A stretch of 64,000 nucleotides of DNA from Asterias rubens (lineage: Eukaryota > Echinodermata > Asteroidea > Forcipulatida > Asteriidae), in assembly GCF_902459465.1 (NCBI RefSeq), contig NW_022985733.1, positions 1 to 64,000 on the forward strand, in the 5' to 3' direction. Position numbers and translations under genes: made by a program. Every line of letters begins with the position of its first letter. Positions within the stretch are counted from its first letter, which is position 1. Under the pieces are notes generated by a model that had not been told where the DNA came from, ran no database searches, and saw nothing but the letters and a program-made list of their open reading frames with translations. Of this stretch, positions 24,901 through 34,462 are shown one piece after another.

Positions 24901-27900
24901 TCTTTCTTCTACATCCTGTTCCGAGAGACCCACTAAACAGCAGTCTGTGGTCTCTCATCCCTGGATAATACAAGTATCAAAAGTTAGTAACATCCTGCCA
25001 AGTTGGAAGGGAAGGCATAAAAAAAATCATGAATTTGTTCACTTCCTTCCCCCTTCTGCATCAGGAAAAAGGATCATAATACAGGTCATGCATGGCCAAC
25101 ACAAATGGATTGTACATGTATCTAGAGGGATATAAAACCTGTATAAAACATGTACGCATTACAGGGTTCAAAATGCCCACTGGACCGCTTGTCAGAGGCA
25201 GGATATTTTAGCTCTTGGCCAGTAACTCCACAAGTCCTGCAATCCAGTATTTTACCAAACTTGTATTTTTGAAGACTTACTACTGTACTCCAGAACAGAA
25301 TTATAAGAAAGAAGAAATTTCATCTCTTGTAAAAATAAAAAGTTAAGCTCAGTGAAAGTTTTGAACAGTAACTTAGTAAAACCTGTCAGTGTCCTATGTG
25401 GAGTATAGTGCAGAGTTAACTAAAAATTTGATCCATGATGTAATATTATGTTCAGTGAAAAAGTTAGCGACAGAAAATAATTGCCATCCAAGAGTAAACT
25501 GAACTAGTGAAACATAGAAAACAAAATTTCACATGGTCCCTACATTGTATGTAAGAGAAGTCTAGTGATTCCTGTGGGAGGAGTCAAAACGATCCCAGTG
25601 GGAGGAGGTAAAACGATCCCTGTGGGAGGAGTCAAAACGATCCCTGTGGGAGGAGTCAAAACGATCCCTGTGGGAGGAGTCAAAACAGTCCCTGTATTGA
25701 GTAGGAGGGCTGACCTAGATACAGTATGCATGTACCGCTAGGTTTTTATAGACCAGTTGCTATTTAAACACAAATCTTACAAATTCGACAACCGGATTAA
25801 AAAAAGGGAGAATATCGTGCCTAGTATAAGTAGTACAAAAATATATATTAAAGGAATATCAAATTGTTGCAAATTTTGGCAATTCCATTGTGGGACTGAT
25901 TTTTCCCCCCTTCAACTTTTGATATCACTGACTGCATTCACTTGCACACATAAGTGATGTGCAAGTGAATTGCACCTATGCATTTCTTGCAGAGATATAA
26001 AAACAAGCTGACATTCCAGAAGTTGATAACAATGTTGTTTTTATTTTACTGCAGGTAGTGCAGTAAAGTCCTCTATGTAGTAGATGCTAGAGTTTATTTC
26101 CACAATGTCCTTGGATGCTGTTTGATTTGATCATTCGTCATTGACTACTGTACTTTATGAGGTGAATAATGGATACATTAGTCAGTACAGTACACCACAA
26201 TAAGATCAATTCCAAGGTTTATTGAGCTGCACTGACCAGAAATCAATGGGTTTTTCAAGATTGTTTTCATGACTAAAATATAACAAGTTTAAGCTCAATC
26301 AGTCACAAGAAGAAGACAAACAAACTCCCTGATTTTTGTTCACCGTTTTTGAACATTGAGAATCGAGATTTGCAAGATCAAAACAAATTGTTTCACTTAT
26401 TTCTCAGAAACTACAGCATTTCAGGCAAAAATATTTCATGGGAAAATTTTCCACCATGAACATCTTTACACCATGTAAGTTAGGTGTAAATCAGAGACTG
26501 TAGGCCTATGATTTCAACCTTTTAAATAGTATTAAAACTTCAAAGAAATTTAACTTCCTTAATTATGTACAACACTGTTTATGTATGTATTATTATCGTT
26601 AAAATGTTTCAAGCAAAAGGTCTAACGCATGCTATACTACGAGATACCACAGCATTTCTTGATCCAATTAATTATAACAATGATGGTAACACTATTCTAC
26701 CTGTACAAAGAAAATAACAACACGTGTAAATTGGCACCACAACACATCATGTACATGTTGGTAAGAGATTAAAAATAGATGAACGCGAACCCTAAACATC
26801 TACCCCAAAAAAAGTTAATAATTCTAACCGACATGTATTATACAAGACTCTTTAGAAAAATCACTAAGCAAGCAAGGTTAAGCTATTCTCACGCAACTTT
26901 AATCTACACAAAAACATGAATTGCCACACTATACTAATTTGTACTATCGACACATGAGTTAAGGAAATACAAGCAGTGGAAATATTGCACAAGTTTATTG
27001 GAAAAATGCCCTTAACAGATTGAATGCATTTAATTGACTCCGGACTCTTGACAGATCAGTCCACCAAAAACAAGGCCAGTTATTCAATGGTTAAAAGGCG
27101 AATTCTGTGAACTTGTTTGATAAAGAGCATCATATTTAAGATAGGGTTGCACCACAATACATATCTCAACCTTGAGTTCTGAGAAACCCAAGCAAGATAC
27201 TTTATCTTTGACCCTTTTTTAGCGGGTCATTTATCACTGGGATGGGTAGGTATGTGCCACCTATTATGGCCGTAAAGGGACCAAGAATGAAAAGGAATCA
27301 TGGAAGACTTGGGATTCATGTGCAAAGCAAGCCTGTTCATGGAATTATGAACTCTCACCAAGTTACTGCACGCATGCCCTCCCTAAATACTGCCTTTGGA
27401 GAGAGTATGCATGCGCGTACTCTCAGTGAGAGTAAAAAATTCCATTCACAGTACTACTTATGTCAAGACGATACACCCCTTTAACTTGTTGGAGGGTAGC
27501 CAGCAGGACCAGTTAGCATGCCATGTCACTGATCTGCCAGCTCAATCACTGGTCCATACTTCAAGGTTTCCCTTTCCCTTTTTGTGAAAGACTTGGAAGC
27601 AATAAATCTAGCCAGCAGGACTAGAGTAAGACATACTTTTGACTGGTCCTCAGGTGCTTCAGCTGGCAGTTGGCCAGCAGACCACTGTCATGAGAGAATG
27701 CCGGTTTACATTTGACCAAGCACCCATGTTCTCTTTCAGGTTTCCGATTATAAACAAATTCCACTTGGAAAACAGAAACTTCTGGGTTGAAGTTCTGCCT
27801 CAGTCTAGTGCAGCTTTTTCCCCCCGGAAATCCAAAGTAAATTTAAGTCTTTTTCCAACCACACAGTAACTGTATGTACACAAAAAGTGCCGGTAGAACT

Positions 27901-30900
27901 GTCACACTCCGTAACTAAACAATGGCGTCGCCATCTTGTTTCATTTCTATTCAAGTCAATATGAACCGAAGTGAGGCTGGAAGGGGAAAAAAGTACAGGC
28001 CTTTTTTTTTACAATTAGAATAATTATGATTGACAAAGAGGCCTGGAATGTCATCTTTGAAAGGGCAAGGCCATTTTTATTTTGTCAAAGGCGCTTCCAT
28101 TGGAAACTCTAAAAGTTTATGTGAATATTTTCCAAGGGGCACCACAGCCAAGACAACAGAGGCAATGGACTCCATGACCTGCAACCCTCTCAGATGGCCA
28201 CTTCATAAAGTTTGATTTTGAAGGAAGTAAAAAGCTTACCACTTTGTTGTCCACTCTGTCCGGCTAACCTCGCTGCTTCCATCTGGTCACGCTGTCCTAC
28301 TTTATTCTGATAGTGCACATCACTGATATTCATCTGGTTCTTCTTAAAGGTTTCTGAAGCGGGCGTGTCAGTGACCTTGGAGAACTTGCTCAAGTCACTT
28401 TTGTGATCCTTGTGGTACACCAACTGCTCAGGAAAACATTCCAGAATAGAAGAGTTTGAAGCAAAATGTGTGTCAAGTTTGACAAATCAATAGAGTATCA
28501 ACAATAATTTGGGTTCTAAAACTACATAACTAACCTACTTAACAATTCAATTCAAATCAACATTTATTTCCATATTGGTGAAAAAGAAGAGAATATTAAA
28601 CAAATTTAGTACAATAATTTGAGGCAAACTGAGTGCAAATGAGAGTTCTCAGACGATGTACAGCAGTGGACTGCCAGTTACGTGCAAGATCCTTCCCCCT
28701 GATGCTCTATTTTTGTTACAAATGAACACTTCTCATCTCATCATGGCACTTAATTTAAAAAGACACTTCGGAAGACTGATCAACACTTCAAAAGATGTTT
28801 GATTCAGAAATGTCTTGCTTTACCTTTAGCAAGTCCACTACGGTTGCAAGTATACACCAAAAAATATTACACATTTCATGGTAGAAATTTTGTTGACATT
28901 TTTAAACATGTGGCAGCTTATTGGCTGTGGCTTAGGCAGGCCTGTATGATTCATATTTGAAAGGGCTCCCTATGGGAAAAGAGCACCCTACGAGATAATT
29001 GTATAAATTTGCATCGGGGATAAAGAATATTAATTTTGTTTTTTTACCCATACACCAATGTGTGTTAGCACTCTAACTCAGTACTTTCCCCGAATCCTGT
29101 GAAAAAATATCACAGGCATAATACTGGGTTGGGATTCGTACCCACGACCCATGCAATTCTAGAGCAGTGTCTTACCAACTAGACTACCGAGGTTGCCCGG
29201 TAGCTAGAGGCAGTTCGAATCCTATGTTTTGGCAGCGGGTATCGCAACGAGATAATTGTAAATTGGTACTGGAGCATTTCAAGGCCACCAAGGCATGCAC
29301 ATTGCATGCTCCATGCACCCAGGGTATGCTCAATACACCCAGGGGGCATGGAGGCAATCACCTTTGTTGCCTCCATGCCCCCTGTGAAGTATCAGGCTTG
29401 CTTCAGACAGTAACTTGGGAAAATAGAATTAGCTGATGCAAACTGCTTACCTACCAAAAGGACCTATGGTATCAATGCAAACATTTTTAGTGGCCTGACG
29501 TTTCGACCCTAGCAGGTTATTTTAGACGTCAATAAGACTCTGCTAGGGTCGAAATGTCAGGCCGCTAAATATTTTGATCAAGACACTCAAATAAAAAATG
29601 TTCTTCTGTGTCACTTTCCCTACTAAGACTCCAAGTGTCTGAAATCTTCACACATCTGACCAGCCCAAAAAAAAAGAAGCTTTATTGGTACTATAGCTTA
29701 TTTGTCCGTTTGCCATTATTTTGCAATGAATTAACCAAAAGATTTGAACAAGTCCAGACAGAATCTTTTGATGGAATAATTACTGAAAGCCAAACTTACA
29801 TCACTCTGATTCTTTGTCTGTTGGGAAAGGCGTAGGTTCTCTGGTGTATCAGCTACAGCTGTGAATTTTGTTGTTGGGTAATGCCTGAAATCAAATAAAG
29901 CAAAGTGAATTTCGTTATTAGGTAAATGCCTGAAACCCCAAATAGTTTAGTGATTTCTGATGTTAGGTTATGCCTGAAACCCCAAAAGTAAAGTGAATTT
30001 TGTTGCTGGGTAAAGCATGAAATCAAAACAAGCAAAATAAATCATTCAGAAAAACAGACTCTAACTATTTTTGGAAACTTATACTTTTGTGGTTCGACGA
30101 GCCATACTGTTCTTATTATGATATATTTATGGTAATGAAACCAACGATGCCACATAAGTGAACTTAATCACTGTATCTTGCGAGCCCGGGGAAACCTGTA
30201 AACAAAGGTGCTTTCTATGTGAACAAGAAACACCGGGGTTAACCTCTACTCTTCAACTATGAGTGTTCTGCACAATTAGCACCAATAACAGAATGAACAG
30301 GAAACAAGAAATCTGTTTAAGTTTAAGATGTGGGAGGGAAAACCCCAATGGGGAAACCCACACAATAAGGGAGGCAGGGAAAGATCAACCATTTATGAGC
30401 TCTGGTCTGAGGTGGGATTTGAACCGGGGTCCACAGGGGAGAAAGAAACCACTGGGCAAACCCGATCCCCTAGATCATTTCACAGATATACTTTTTTTAA
30501 ATCAAATAATAATCCTTTAATAACTCAATAAAATTTAGCACCAGTGCAATAACTTAAAGGCAAAGTATACCTTTAATTTTGAAACCAATGGGTTGGGAAA
30601 ATTTCAGTTAAAACGTGGTAGCGTTTTTGAGATATCGCCGAAAATCTGGAGCGGTTTAGTTCGTGCAGAAAAAATAATCCGTAATTGAAACACACTCTCA
30701 GATTGAAATGTTTTTGAATCCCTCTCTCTAAACCACATTCTTAAGAAAAGGAAAATGTACATTGTCAATAGTTGCAGTTCTTTTCACCTCTAAAGTTTTT
30801 ATGGTAATTCCTTTTGAAGAAATTATTAAAGTTCCTTTATAGGTCCCTATACCCTCCCTTTAAACCAGGATTACAAAACAAAATCACAGACAGAGCTGTG

Positions 30901-32659
30901 CAGTACTCACGTATTGCAGTATGGTAGCTTGTTGTAGCCTTTGTATGTTTTCATTGTAAGTTTAAGGTTACAAGTTTCACATGTGAAGCAGCCTTTGTGC
31001 CAAATCTAAAGGAGGAAAAAGGATATTGAAATGTTTGAAAATAAACAAGAAATAATCTTTCATTAATTAGTAGGCAGGTTCTGCTTCTGCTATAGAATCT
31101 CTGTCAGTAGTCTTACCTTATTTGTTTCACTTAGAACGGTCACTAGTTATCAAAGTTAAAAGTAATAATAACGAAAAGTTCCTCCAGCCAAGAGGATCTT
31201 TTTAAGGGAAATAAAATGTTTGAACAAATTCTTGGAAGAGGTGGAATCCAACAAGAAAGTGTGGTTAAGATTGGTAATGTCATTCTCTCTTTTTTGTATA
31301 TAATACAACAGTCTTCATTGTTTAGGTAGCATGGCTACATTTGACCCAACTCTCCACTTTCCATGAAAAATGTTTGAATTGTGTAACTTTTCATTTCATG
31401 ATAGTCAGGGATGCACATAACATTGTTGTTGACCACCATGCACAATTTAATTGTTGTACTTGCTGGGACTTGGCTCGGGATGTGCTCCTGTGTGATACAG
31501 TCCTGCCATGTTCTTGCCTGGCTGGGCAGGGGACCAGTACTGCGAGGGACTTGCTTTTTGAACATCTCTAGCTATACCCCGGCACCGGCATGCAGGGCAT
31601 ATTCCCCCCCCCCCCTGCCACCTGCATGATCCTGGCCCCGGCATGCGGGGCCTTTATCACAACCTCTGCAAAATCCTGGCCGGTCTTGCCACCAGAGTAG
31701 TCGTCACAACACACTTTAAATATAATCCCTTAAAAGTCCTTGCTATTGTCGAGAGGTAGGTCGGGGGCCGATTTCACAAAAAGCGTTGATTGATCTCAAC
31801 TGCAAATCAATCGTAGTTGCATAGTAAAATGTGATGCCACTATTTCAAATCATTATGGCGATATTGACAACTCATAACGATTAATCTGGTGTTTTGTGAA
31901 GTTGAGCCCAGGGTTCAAGAGGTAGTTGCGATGATCGTGTCCCTCCATCCTCCCGACGGTCGGTCACGATCATCGCAACTAGGCTCAAGGACACAAGTGC
32001 CATGACTGGAACTCGAACCCACACCCCCCCCCCCACCCCCGATTAGGAACTGAGAAACACAAGAGCTTGAGCCAGGACCTGGTGCTCTTATTCTGAACTG
32101 CCTCAGCCATGACACGCAATCAGAAGCAGAATCTGAATACCTCTTTTGATCTCTTTCTCTCTCCAAAACCTTCTTGAGGAACTTCTTGAGTAATTACATA
32201 TTATAATTCTGGATGTAAATATAGTCCCAATACTTTTTTATTTAATGATGATAGGCCTAATTCCCACCATGCTATTTTAAGTAAAAAAAACTAATAAAGT
32301 AATATTAATAAAAGTAATTAAGCCTTTGTTTAGTTAGTAAGGTAAAAACAAGCATTTAACAACATCACTCCAACAAATTTAGGGAAAGATCATGTCTTTA
32401 TACTCTCTTCCCACAAAATTACGCCCATAAAATTGATAGGGTAGTATCATTTTAACCTGATGATTAAAAATTTGTTACGCTACACTGACGATATTCTCAG
32501 TGCTGACATTTACATGCATAATTGCGTACAGTACACCGACGACATCGGATAGTTAATGCACTGAGGTAGCCTCTCGATGGTTTATGTTACCTTATCCAAA
32601 CACGAAAACTTTTCCACTGGATATACCGTCTTTTTACATCTTGAGCACGGAGCATTCAT
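12813..32659 (-). CDS. LASP1: LIM and SH3 domain protein (LASP1 homologue), six coding exons, complete
   Basis: Coding exons in transcript order are 32659-32591, 31005-30911, 29884-29800, 28423-28240, 13588-13455 and 12989-12813, giving 247 aa (human LASP1 is 261). Domains: a LIM zinc-binding domain with ligands C5, C8, H26, C29, C32, C35, C53 and H56; two nebulin repeats (about 62-94, with [12 protein letters not shown], and 97-131, with [13 protein letters not shown]); a Pro/Gln-rich linker (about 146-189, PPPQAYN twice); and a C-terminal SH3 domain (190-247, [15 protein letters not shown] and LPSNYVEPM). Every junction keeps phase, and the exon breaks fall where expected for the family. 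LASP proteins bind F-actin through the nebulin repeats and proline-rich partners through SH3, at focal adhesions and the cortical cytoskeleton; the role here is inferred. Intron 5 (13589-28239) is very large and repeat-filled. No alternative exon was recognised in it. Confidence 0.97.
13455..13588 (-). CDS. LASP1: LASP coding exon 5 (Pro/Gln-rich linker)
   Basis: Encodes [13 protein letters not shown], two copies of PPPQAYN and a PPPQPKSS end. Low-complexity sequence like this joins the nebulin and SH3 parts in LASP proteins and evolves fast. Acceptor is attacag, donor GTAAGT; the phase matches exons 4 and 6. Confidence 0.93.
13644..13717 (-). repeat. tRNA-like SINE head (degenerate, 74 nt)
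   Basis: Read on the minus strand, a seven-pair acceptor stem (GGCTAGA with TCTAGTC, one G-U pair), a D arm (TAGCTCAGTTGGTAGAGC, the A box), an anticodon arm and GGTTCGAATCC (the B box) are all present. The anticodon position reads GTT, but U33 is missing (A), one anticodon-stem pair is broken and the T stem has two mismatches. It is therefore a tRNA-derived repeat, not a working tRNA gene. A second partial head (TAGCTTAGTTGGTAGAGC) lies at 13741-13795. Confidence 0.8.
14960..15088. mobile_element. Short MITE with CGGTTCATACTTCCTGCG ends
   Basis: The left end, CCGGTTCATACTTCCTGCGA, and the right end, TTCGCAGGAAGTATGAACCG, are inverted repeats around about 80 bp. A related copy at about 19660-19805 keeps the right end (CAGGAAGTATGAACCGGGC). 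No coding potential. Confidence 0.75.
15855..16250. mobile_element. TTAA-flanked MITE, copy 2
   Basis: Complete copy in the opposite orientation to the one at 6.2 kb. TTAA lies at both ends (15855-15858 and 16247-16250), with AGGCAGTGGACAC and GTGTCCAGTGTCT terminal repeats and the same inner hairpin (GAGACCTCA and TGAGGTCTC). An open frame across it on the minus strand is an artefact of the element. Confidence 0.88.
18712..18812. repeat. 20-bp minisatellite, five copies
   Basis: The unit CTATCCACGCTTTATTGAGA is repeated in tandem with one or two changes per unit. It lies in LASP intron 5. No function is evident. Confidence 0.95.
18986..19137. repeat. 16-bp minisatellite, about nine copies
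   Basis: The unit TTCAGAACATTCAACT repeats almost perfectly. Each unit holds GAACATTC, which fits the two-unit heat-shock-element pattern GAAnnTTC. The open frames here (about 62 codons) are caused by the repeat. Confidence 0.95.
20241..20360. repeat. 41-bp minisatellite, three copies
   Basis: Three copies of a unit starting AACAATAAAGTGTTTTTTRT and ending AAAGAGACAAAC. Confidence 0.93.
21165..21460. repeat. 37-bp minisatellite, eight identical copies
   Basis: The unit begins AACAATCAGAGAAACTCAAA and ends CATCTTAAAT. Eight head-to-tail copies (296 bp) show no difference by eye, so expansion or homogenisation was recent and copy number is likely variable. Confidence 0.97.
22987..23257. mobile_element. 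MITE with GACCTAGACTTGT ends and a CpG-rich core
   Basis: The left end, GACCTAGACTTGTTGACAAG, and the right end, GACTTGTCCACAAGTCTAGG with a further ACAAGTCTAGGTC, form inverted repeats. The core is far richer in CpG than its AT-rich surroundings and holds CTCTCACGAGATC, CTCTCGCGCGA and the palindrome TCTCGCGAGA (23146-23155). Confidence 0.7.
24454..24652. mobile_element. 167-bp hairpin element with 16-bp target-site duplication inside a SINE tail
   Basis: The 16-mer GCAAGTAATATGCCTG occurs at 24454-24469 and again at 24637-24652. Between them is a 167-bp insert whose last 106 bp are a palindrome: arms 24531-24578 and 24589-24636 are perfect 48-bp reverse complements around a 10-base loop. 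The arms contain GGCCTGACGTTTCGACCC. The duplicated 16-mer is part of a SINE tail seen elsewhere (compare 43030-43107), so the hairpin element landed in an older SINE. Related arms occur at 29490-29572, 41820-41860 and 49333-49375. Confidence 0.85.
25566..25693. repeat. 24-bp minisatellite, about five copies
   Basis: The unit CCTGTGGGAGGAGTCAAAAC plus GATC repeats with few changes. Because 24 is a multiple of three, the minus strand reads an eight-residue repeat (TPPTGIVL). There is no sign that it is translated. Confidence 0.93.
28240..28423 (-). CDS. LASP1: LASP coding exon 4
   Basis: Encodes [10 protein letters not shown], which ends nebulin repeat 1, then nebulin repeat 2, a short charged stretch ([13 protein letters not shown]) and one base of a Gly codon. 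Acceptor is cctgagcag, donor GTAAGC. Confidence 0.96.
28975..29215 (-). mobile_element. tRNA-derived SINE (minus strand)
   Basis: The minus strand reads a tRNA-like head with GGTAGTCTAGTTGGTAAGAC, GCTCTAGAATTGCATGGGTC and the B-box remnant GGGTACGAATCCC. A tail follows with ATGCCTGTGATATTTTTTCA, a hairpin around CAGGATTCGGGGAAAGTAC, and an end with GATAAAGAATATTAATTT-like sequence shared with the copies at 24.6 and 43.0 kb. Confidence 0.8.
29430..29580. mobile_element. Hairpin element, diverged copy
   Basis: It shares the body (GGGAAAATAGAATTAGCTGA, CCTACCAAAAGGACC) and inverted arms (GTGGCCTGACGTTTCGACCC and GGGTCGAAATGTCAGGCCGC) with the element at 24.5 kb. Its arms differ from each other at several positions, so it is older. 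No target duplication was found. Confidence 0.75.
29800..29884 (-). CDS. LASP1: LASP coding exon 3
   Basis: Begins with the last base of the Thr55 codon, then [17 protein letters not shown]: the last LIM zinc ligand (H56) and the first half of nebulin repeat 1. Acceptor is gatttcag, donor GTAAGT. Confidence 0.96.
30320..30490 (-). mobile_element. tRNA-like SINE, second family
   Basis: The minus strand holds a B-box-like CCCGGTTCAAATCCC within a tRNA-like context (CAGTGGTTTC, GGTTTGCCC). A second member, with CCCGGTTCGAACCCC, lies at 53325-53575 with the same flanks (GGGGAAACCCACGCAAT, GGTCTGAGGTGGG). Confidence 0.65.
30911..31005 (-). CDS. LASP1: LASP coding exon 2
   Basis: Encodes the rest of the LIM domain: [12 protein letters not shown], then YNKLPYCN. 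Acceptor is ctttag and donor GTGAGT. It ends with two bases of the Thr55 codon. Confidence 0.96.
31765..31909. mobile_element. Short inverted-repeat element in LASP intron 1
   Basis: The ends GGGCCGATTTCACAAAA and TTTTGTGAAGTTGAGCCC are inverted repeats enclosing about 110 bp that include AATCAATCGTAGTTG. It belongs to the loose group with GGGCC-ATTTCA ends. Confidence 0.65.
31923..31981. repeat. 17-bp perfect inverted repeat (hairpin)
   Basis: TAGTTGCGATGATCGTG (31923-31939) and its reverse complement (31965-31981) surround a 25-base GC-rich spacer. It lies in LASP intron 1, directly after the 31765-31909 element. Confidence 0.8.
32591..32659 (-). CDS. LASP1: LASP coding exon 1
   Basis: Encodes residues 1-23, [18 protein letters not shown] and onward, the first zinc knuckle of the LIM domain, then donor GTAACA. 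The start is set by homology to the MNPNC start of vertebrate LASP1 and the in-frame Cys pair. Confidence 0.95.
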
Positions 32660-34367
32660 CTTGAAGATCTTTCTCCTCTTTTGGCACAGAGGACAAATAT
32701 GAAATTCGGTATTTCAAAGTAAAACACAAGTCAAAAATGGGCGCAAATATCGTCAGCAGTTGTTGAATCTCTTCACTCAGTGAAAGGCTGCGCAGTAGTG
32801 ATGTCTCGCAAATGCCAGCCAATCGGATAAAATAAAAAACTAACTATTTTATGCTACTAATAAAAATAAATATTCAATGTTTTGAATACAGCGATACAGG
32901 CAATAATTCTCTCTAAAAATTTACCTCCAGAATTTGGTTAAAATTAGAAACTTAAGTTCTGGGTTTTATTTGCTTTAGAAAACATTTAGTTTGTTGTTAT
33001 TGTTCTTTAGAAGCCACCATAGGAGCGCCCTCAGCTTTCGCAAAATCACAAACTGCAACCGGTACACGTTCCTGGTACTCGTGCAAAATATCGTTTTATG
33101 TAACCGTATAGGGTACCAACCAAAGACGCCCGTGACCGCGCCCCTTGCCTGTAAATTCACTTCCTGATTTATGTTGTGAGGAAATCACATAAGCTCGCTC
33201 AGATCTGGGTTACCCCGCCTGCGGCCCGCCTCTGCGAAACCAATAAGGGTACTTTGAGGGGGAAAGGAAAGCAAATACACTGGTTTTCAGGAAGAGGGAA
33301 TGTATTATTTTAAATAGGCTTGTTCAACTGCAAAATAATAAAATAACAAAGTAAAAAATAGTTTGTAGTAGTTGCACTCCCCGGGTGCGTGGGGTTTTGC
33401 ACGTACATGGGTGTTTACACTAGCGTTTGTGTATTATTATTGAACGGTCCAATATTATTTACCATATTTTGTAAGCACATGAGGGCGCTTTCATTCATCT
33501 TATTTCAATTGCCTGTATATTTTTCTTGCCCATGACAACAATACAGTAACATATGTAAAAAAAAAACCCTTAAAAAACACGTTTGTTTACGGTGTTTTCA
33601 TCAATTAAAAATTGGTTCTTATTGCGCCCCACTTGGTCCATAGCAACTCGATCACAATACTTGATTGAAATTACGCATCATGCGCAGACGTTTCTCCATC
33701 CACTACTGTTCGTCTGAAGAGCTTTTATGAACACTGAATTATTATAAAAACTCGTAACGTTTATTTCAAGAGATTACTTTTTACAAAGGGATCGGAAACG
33801 GCGTTTTACTAGCCAATTAAAAATTATTTAAAAAGTATCTCGAAATACTTTAGGCTATTTATGGCATTTGTGGCCGTTTTGTGAACAATGGAGGGAGGAA
33901 GCACCATTTTTGCCAAGTAGTCATTTACAAATTTCAAAATGGCGCGTAATATTTAAGGGTTTTATGACAATAAATTAGTGTGGCCGCCGGTGAACAGAAA
34001 GCTATTGAGTAGAGCACAATGACGTATTATCTTCAAAGATGTTAGAGCAGTCACGCGTTTTTAAATTTTAATAAAACGGTTCAAATTGAAATTCTTGCTT
34101 TAATTAATTGCGAGGGACTATTCCAAATTTGGACCTATGAATGGTGTACAGATATAATAAAGGATGATAAATCAAGGAATCCATGAACTAAACAATATTG
34201 TCAGTATGATTTATTAGTTAGAGATAACATTCATACAAACAAGAATATTAGCAGGTCCTGGTGTTGTCATTTCCAAGAACGACCAACTGCGAACAATGCA
34301 CCATTTAATTAAAATTGCCATGTTTTTATTTTTTAAATGGATGTGACGTCATGATCAAATCAGGGCC

Positions 34368-34462
34368 CAATTTCATGGCTCTACTTACCGTAAGCACAGA
34401 ATCGGCGCTTACGGAAGCAGGGGATTCTGTGCTTACGGCAAGCATATTTCCCGGGTATCAAA
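34368..34462. mobile_element. Short MITE, relative of the 12.4-kb element
   Basis: The left end GGGCCCAATTTCATGGCTC is followed by inner inverted strings CTTACCGTAAGCACAGAATC and GATTCTGTGCTTACGGCAAG. It is a compact palindrome with no coding content. Confidence 0.7.

Larger units (their letters stand above)
13589..28239 (-). other. LASP intron 5 (14.6 kb)
   Basis: No exon was recognised. The intron is made of tRNA-like SINE pieces, MITEs and at least five minisatellites, which are listed separately. Many short open frames occur but none resembles a known protein. It could hide enhancers of LASP, but nothing in the sequence proves that. Confidence 0.8.

Noticed and set aside
32634..32822. 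Upstream open frame overlapping the LASP start codon
   Set aside because: Its apparent start is TTG, not ATG, so there is no evidence of translation.
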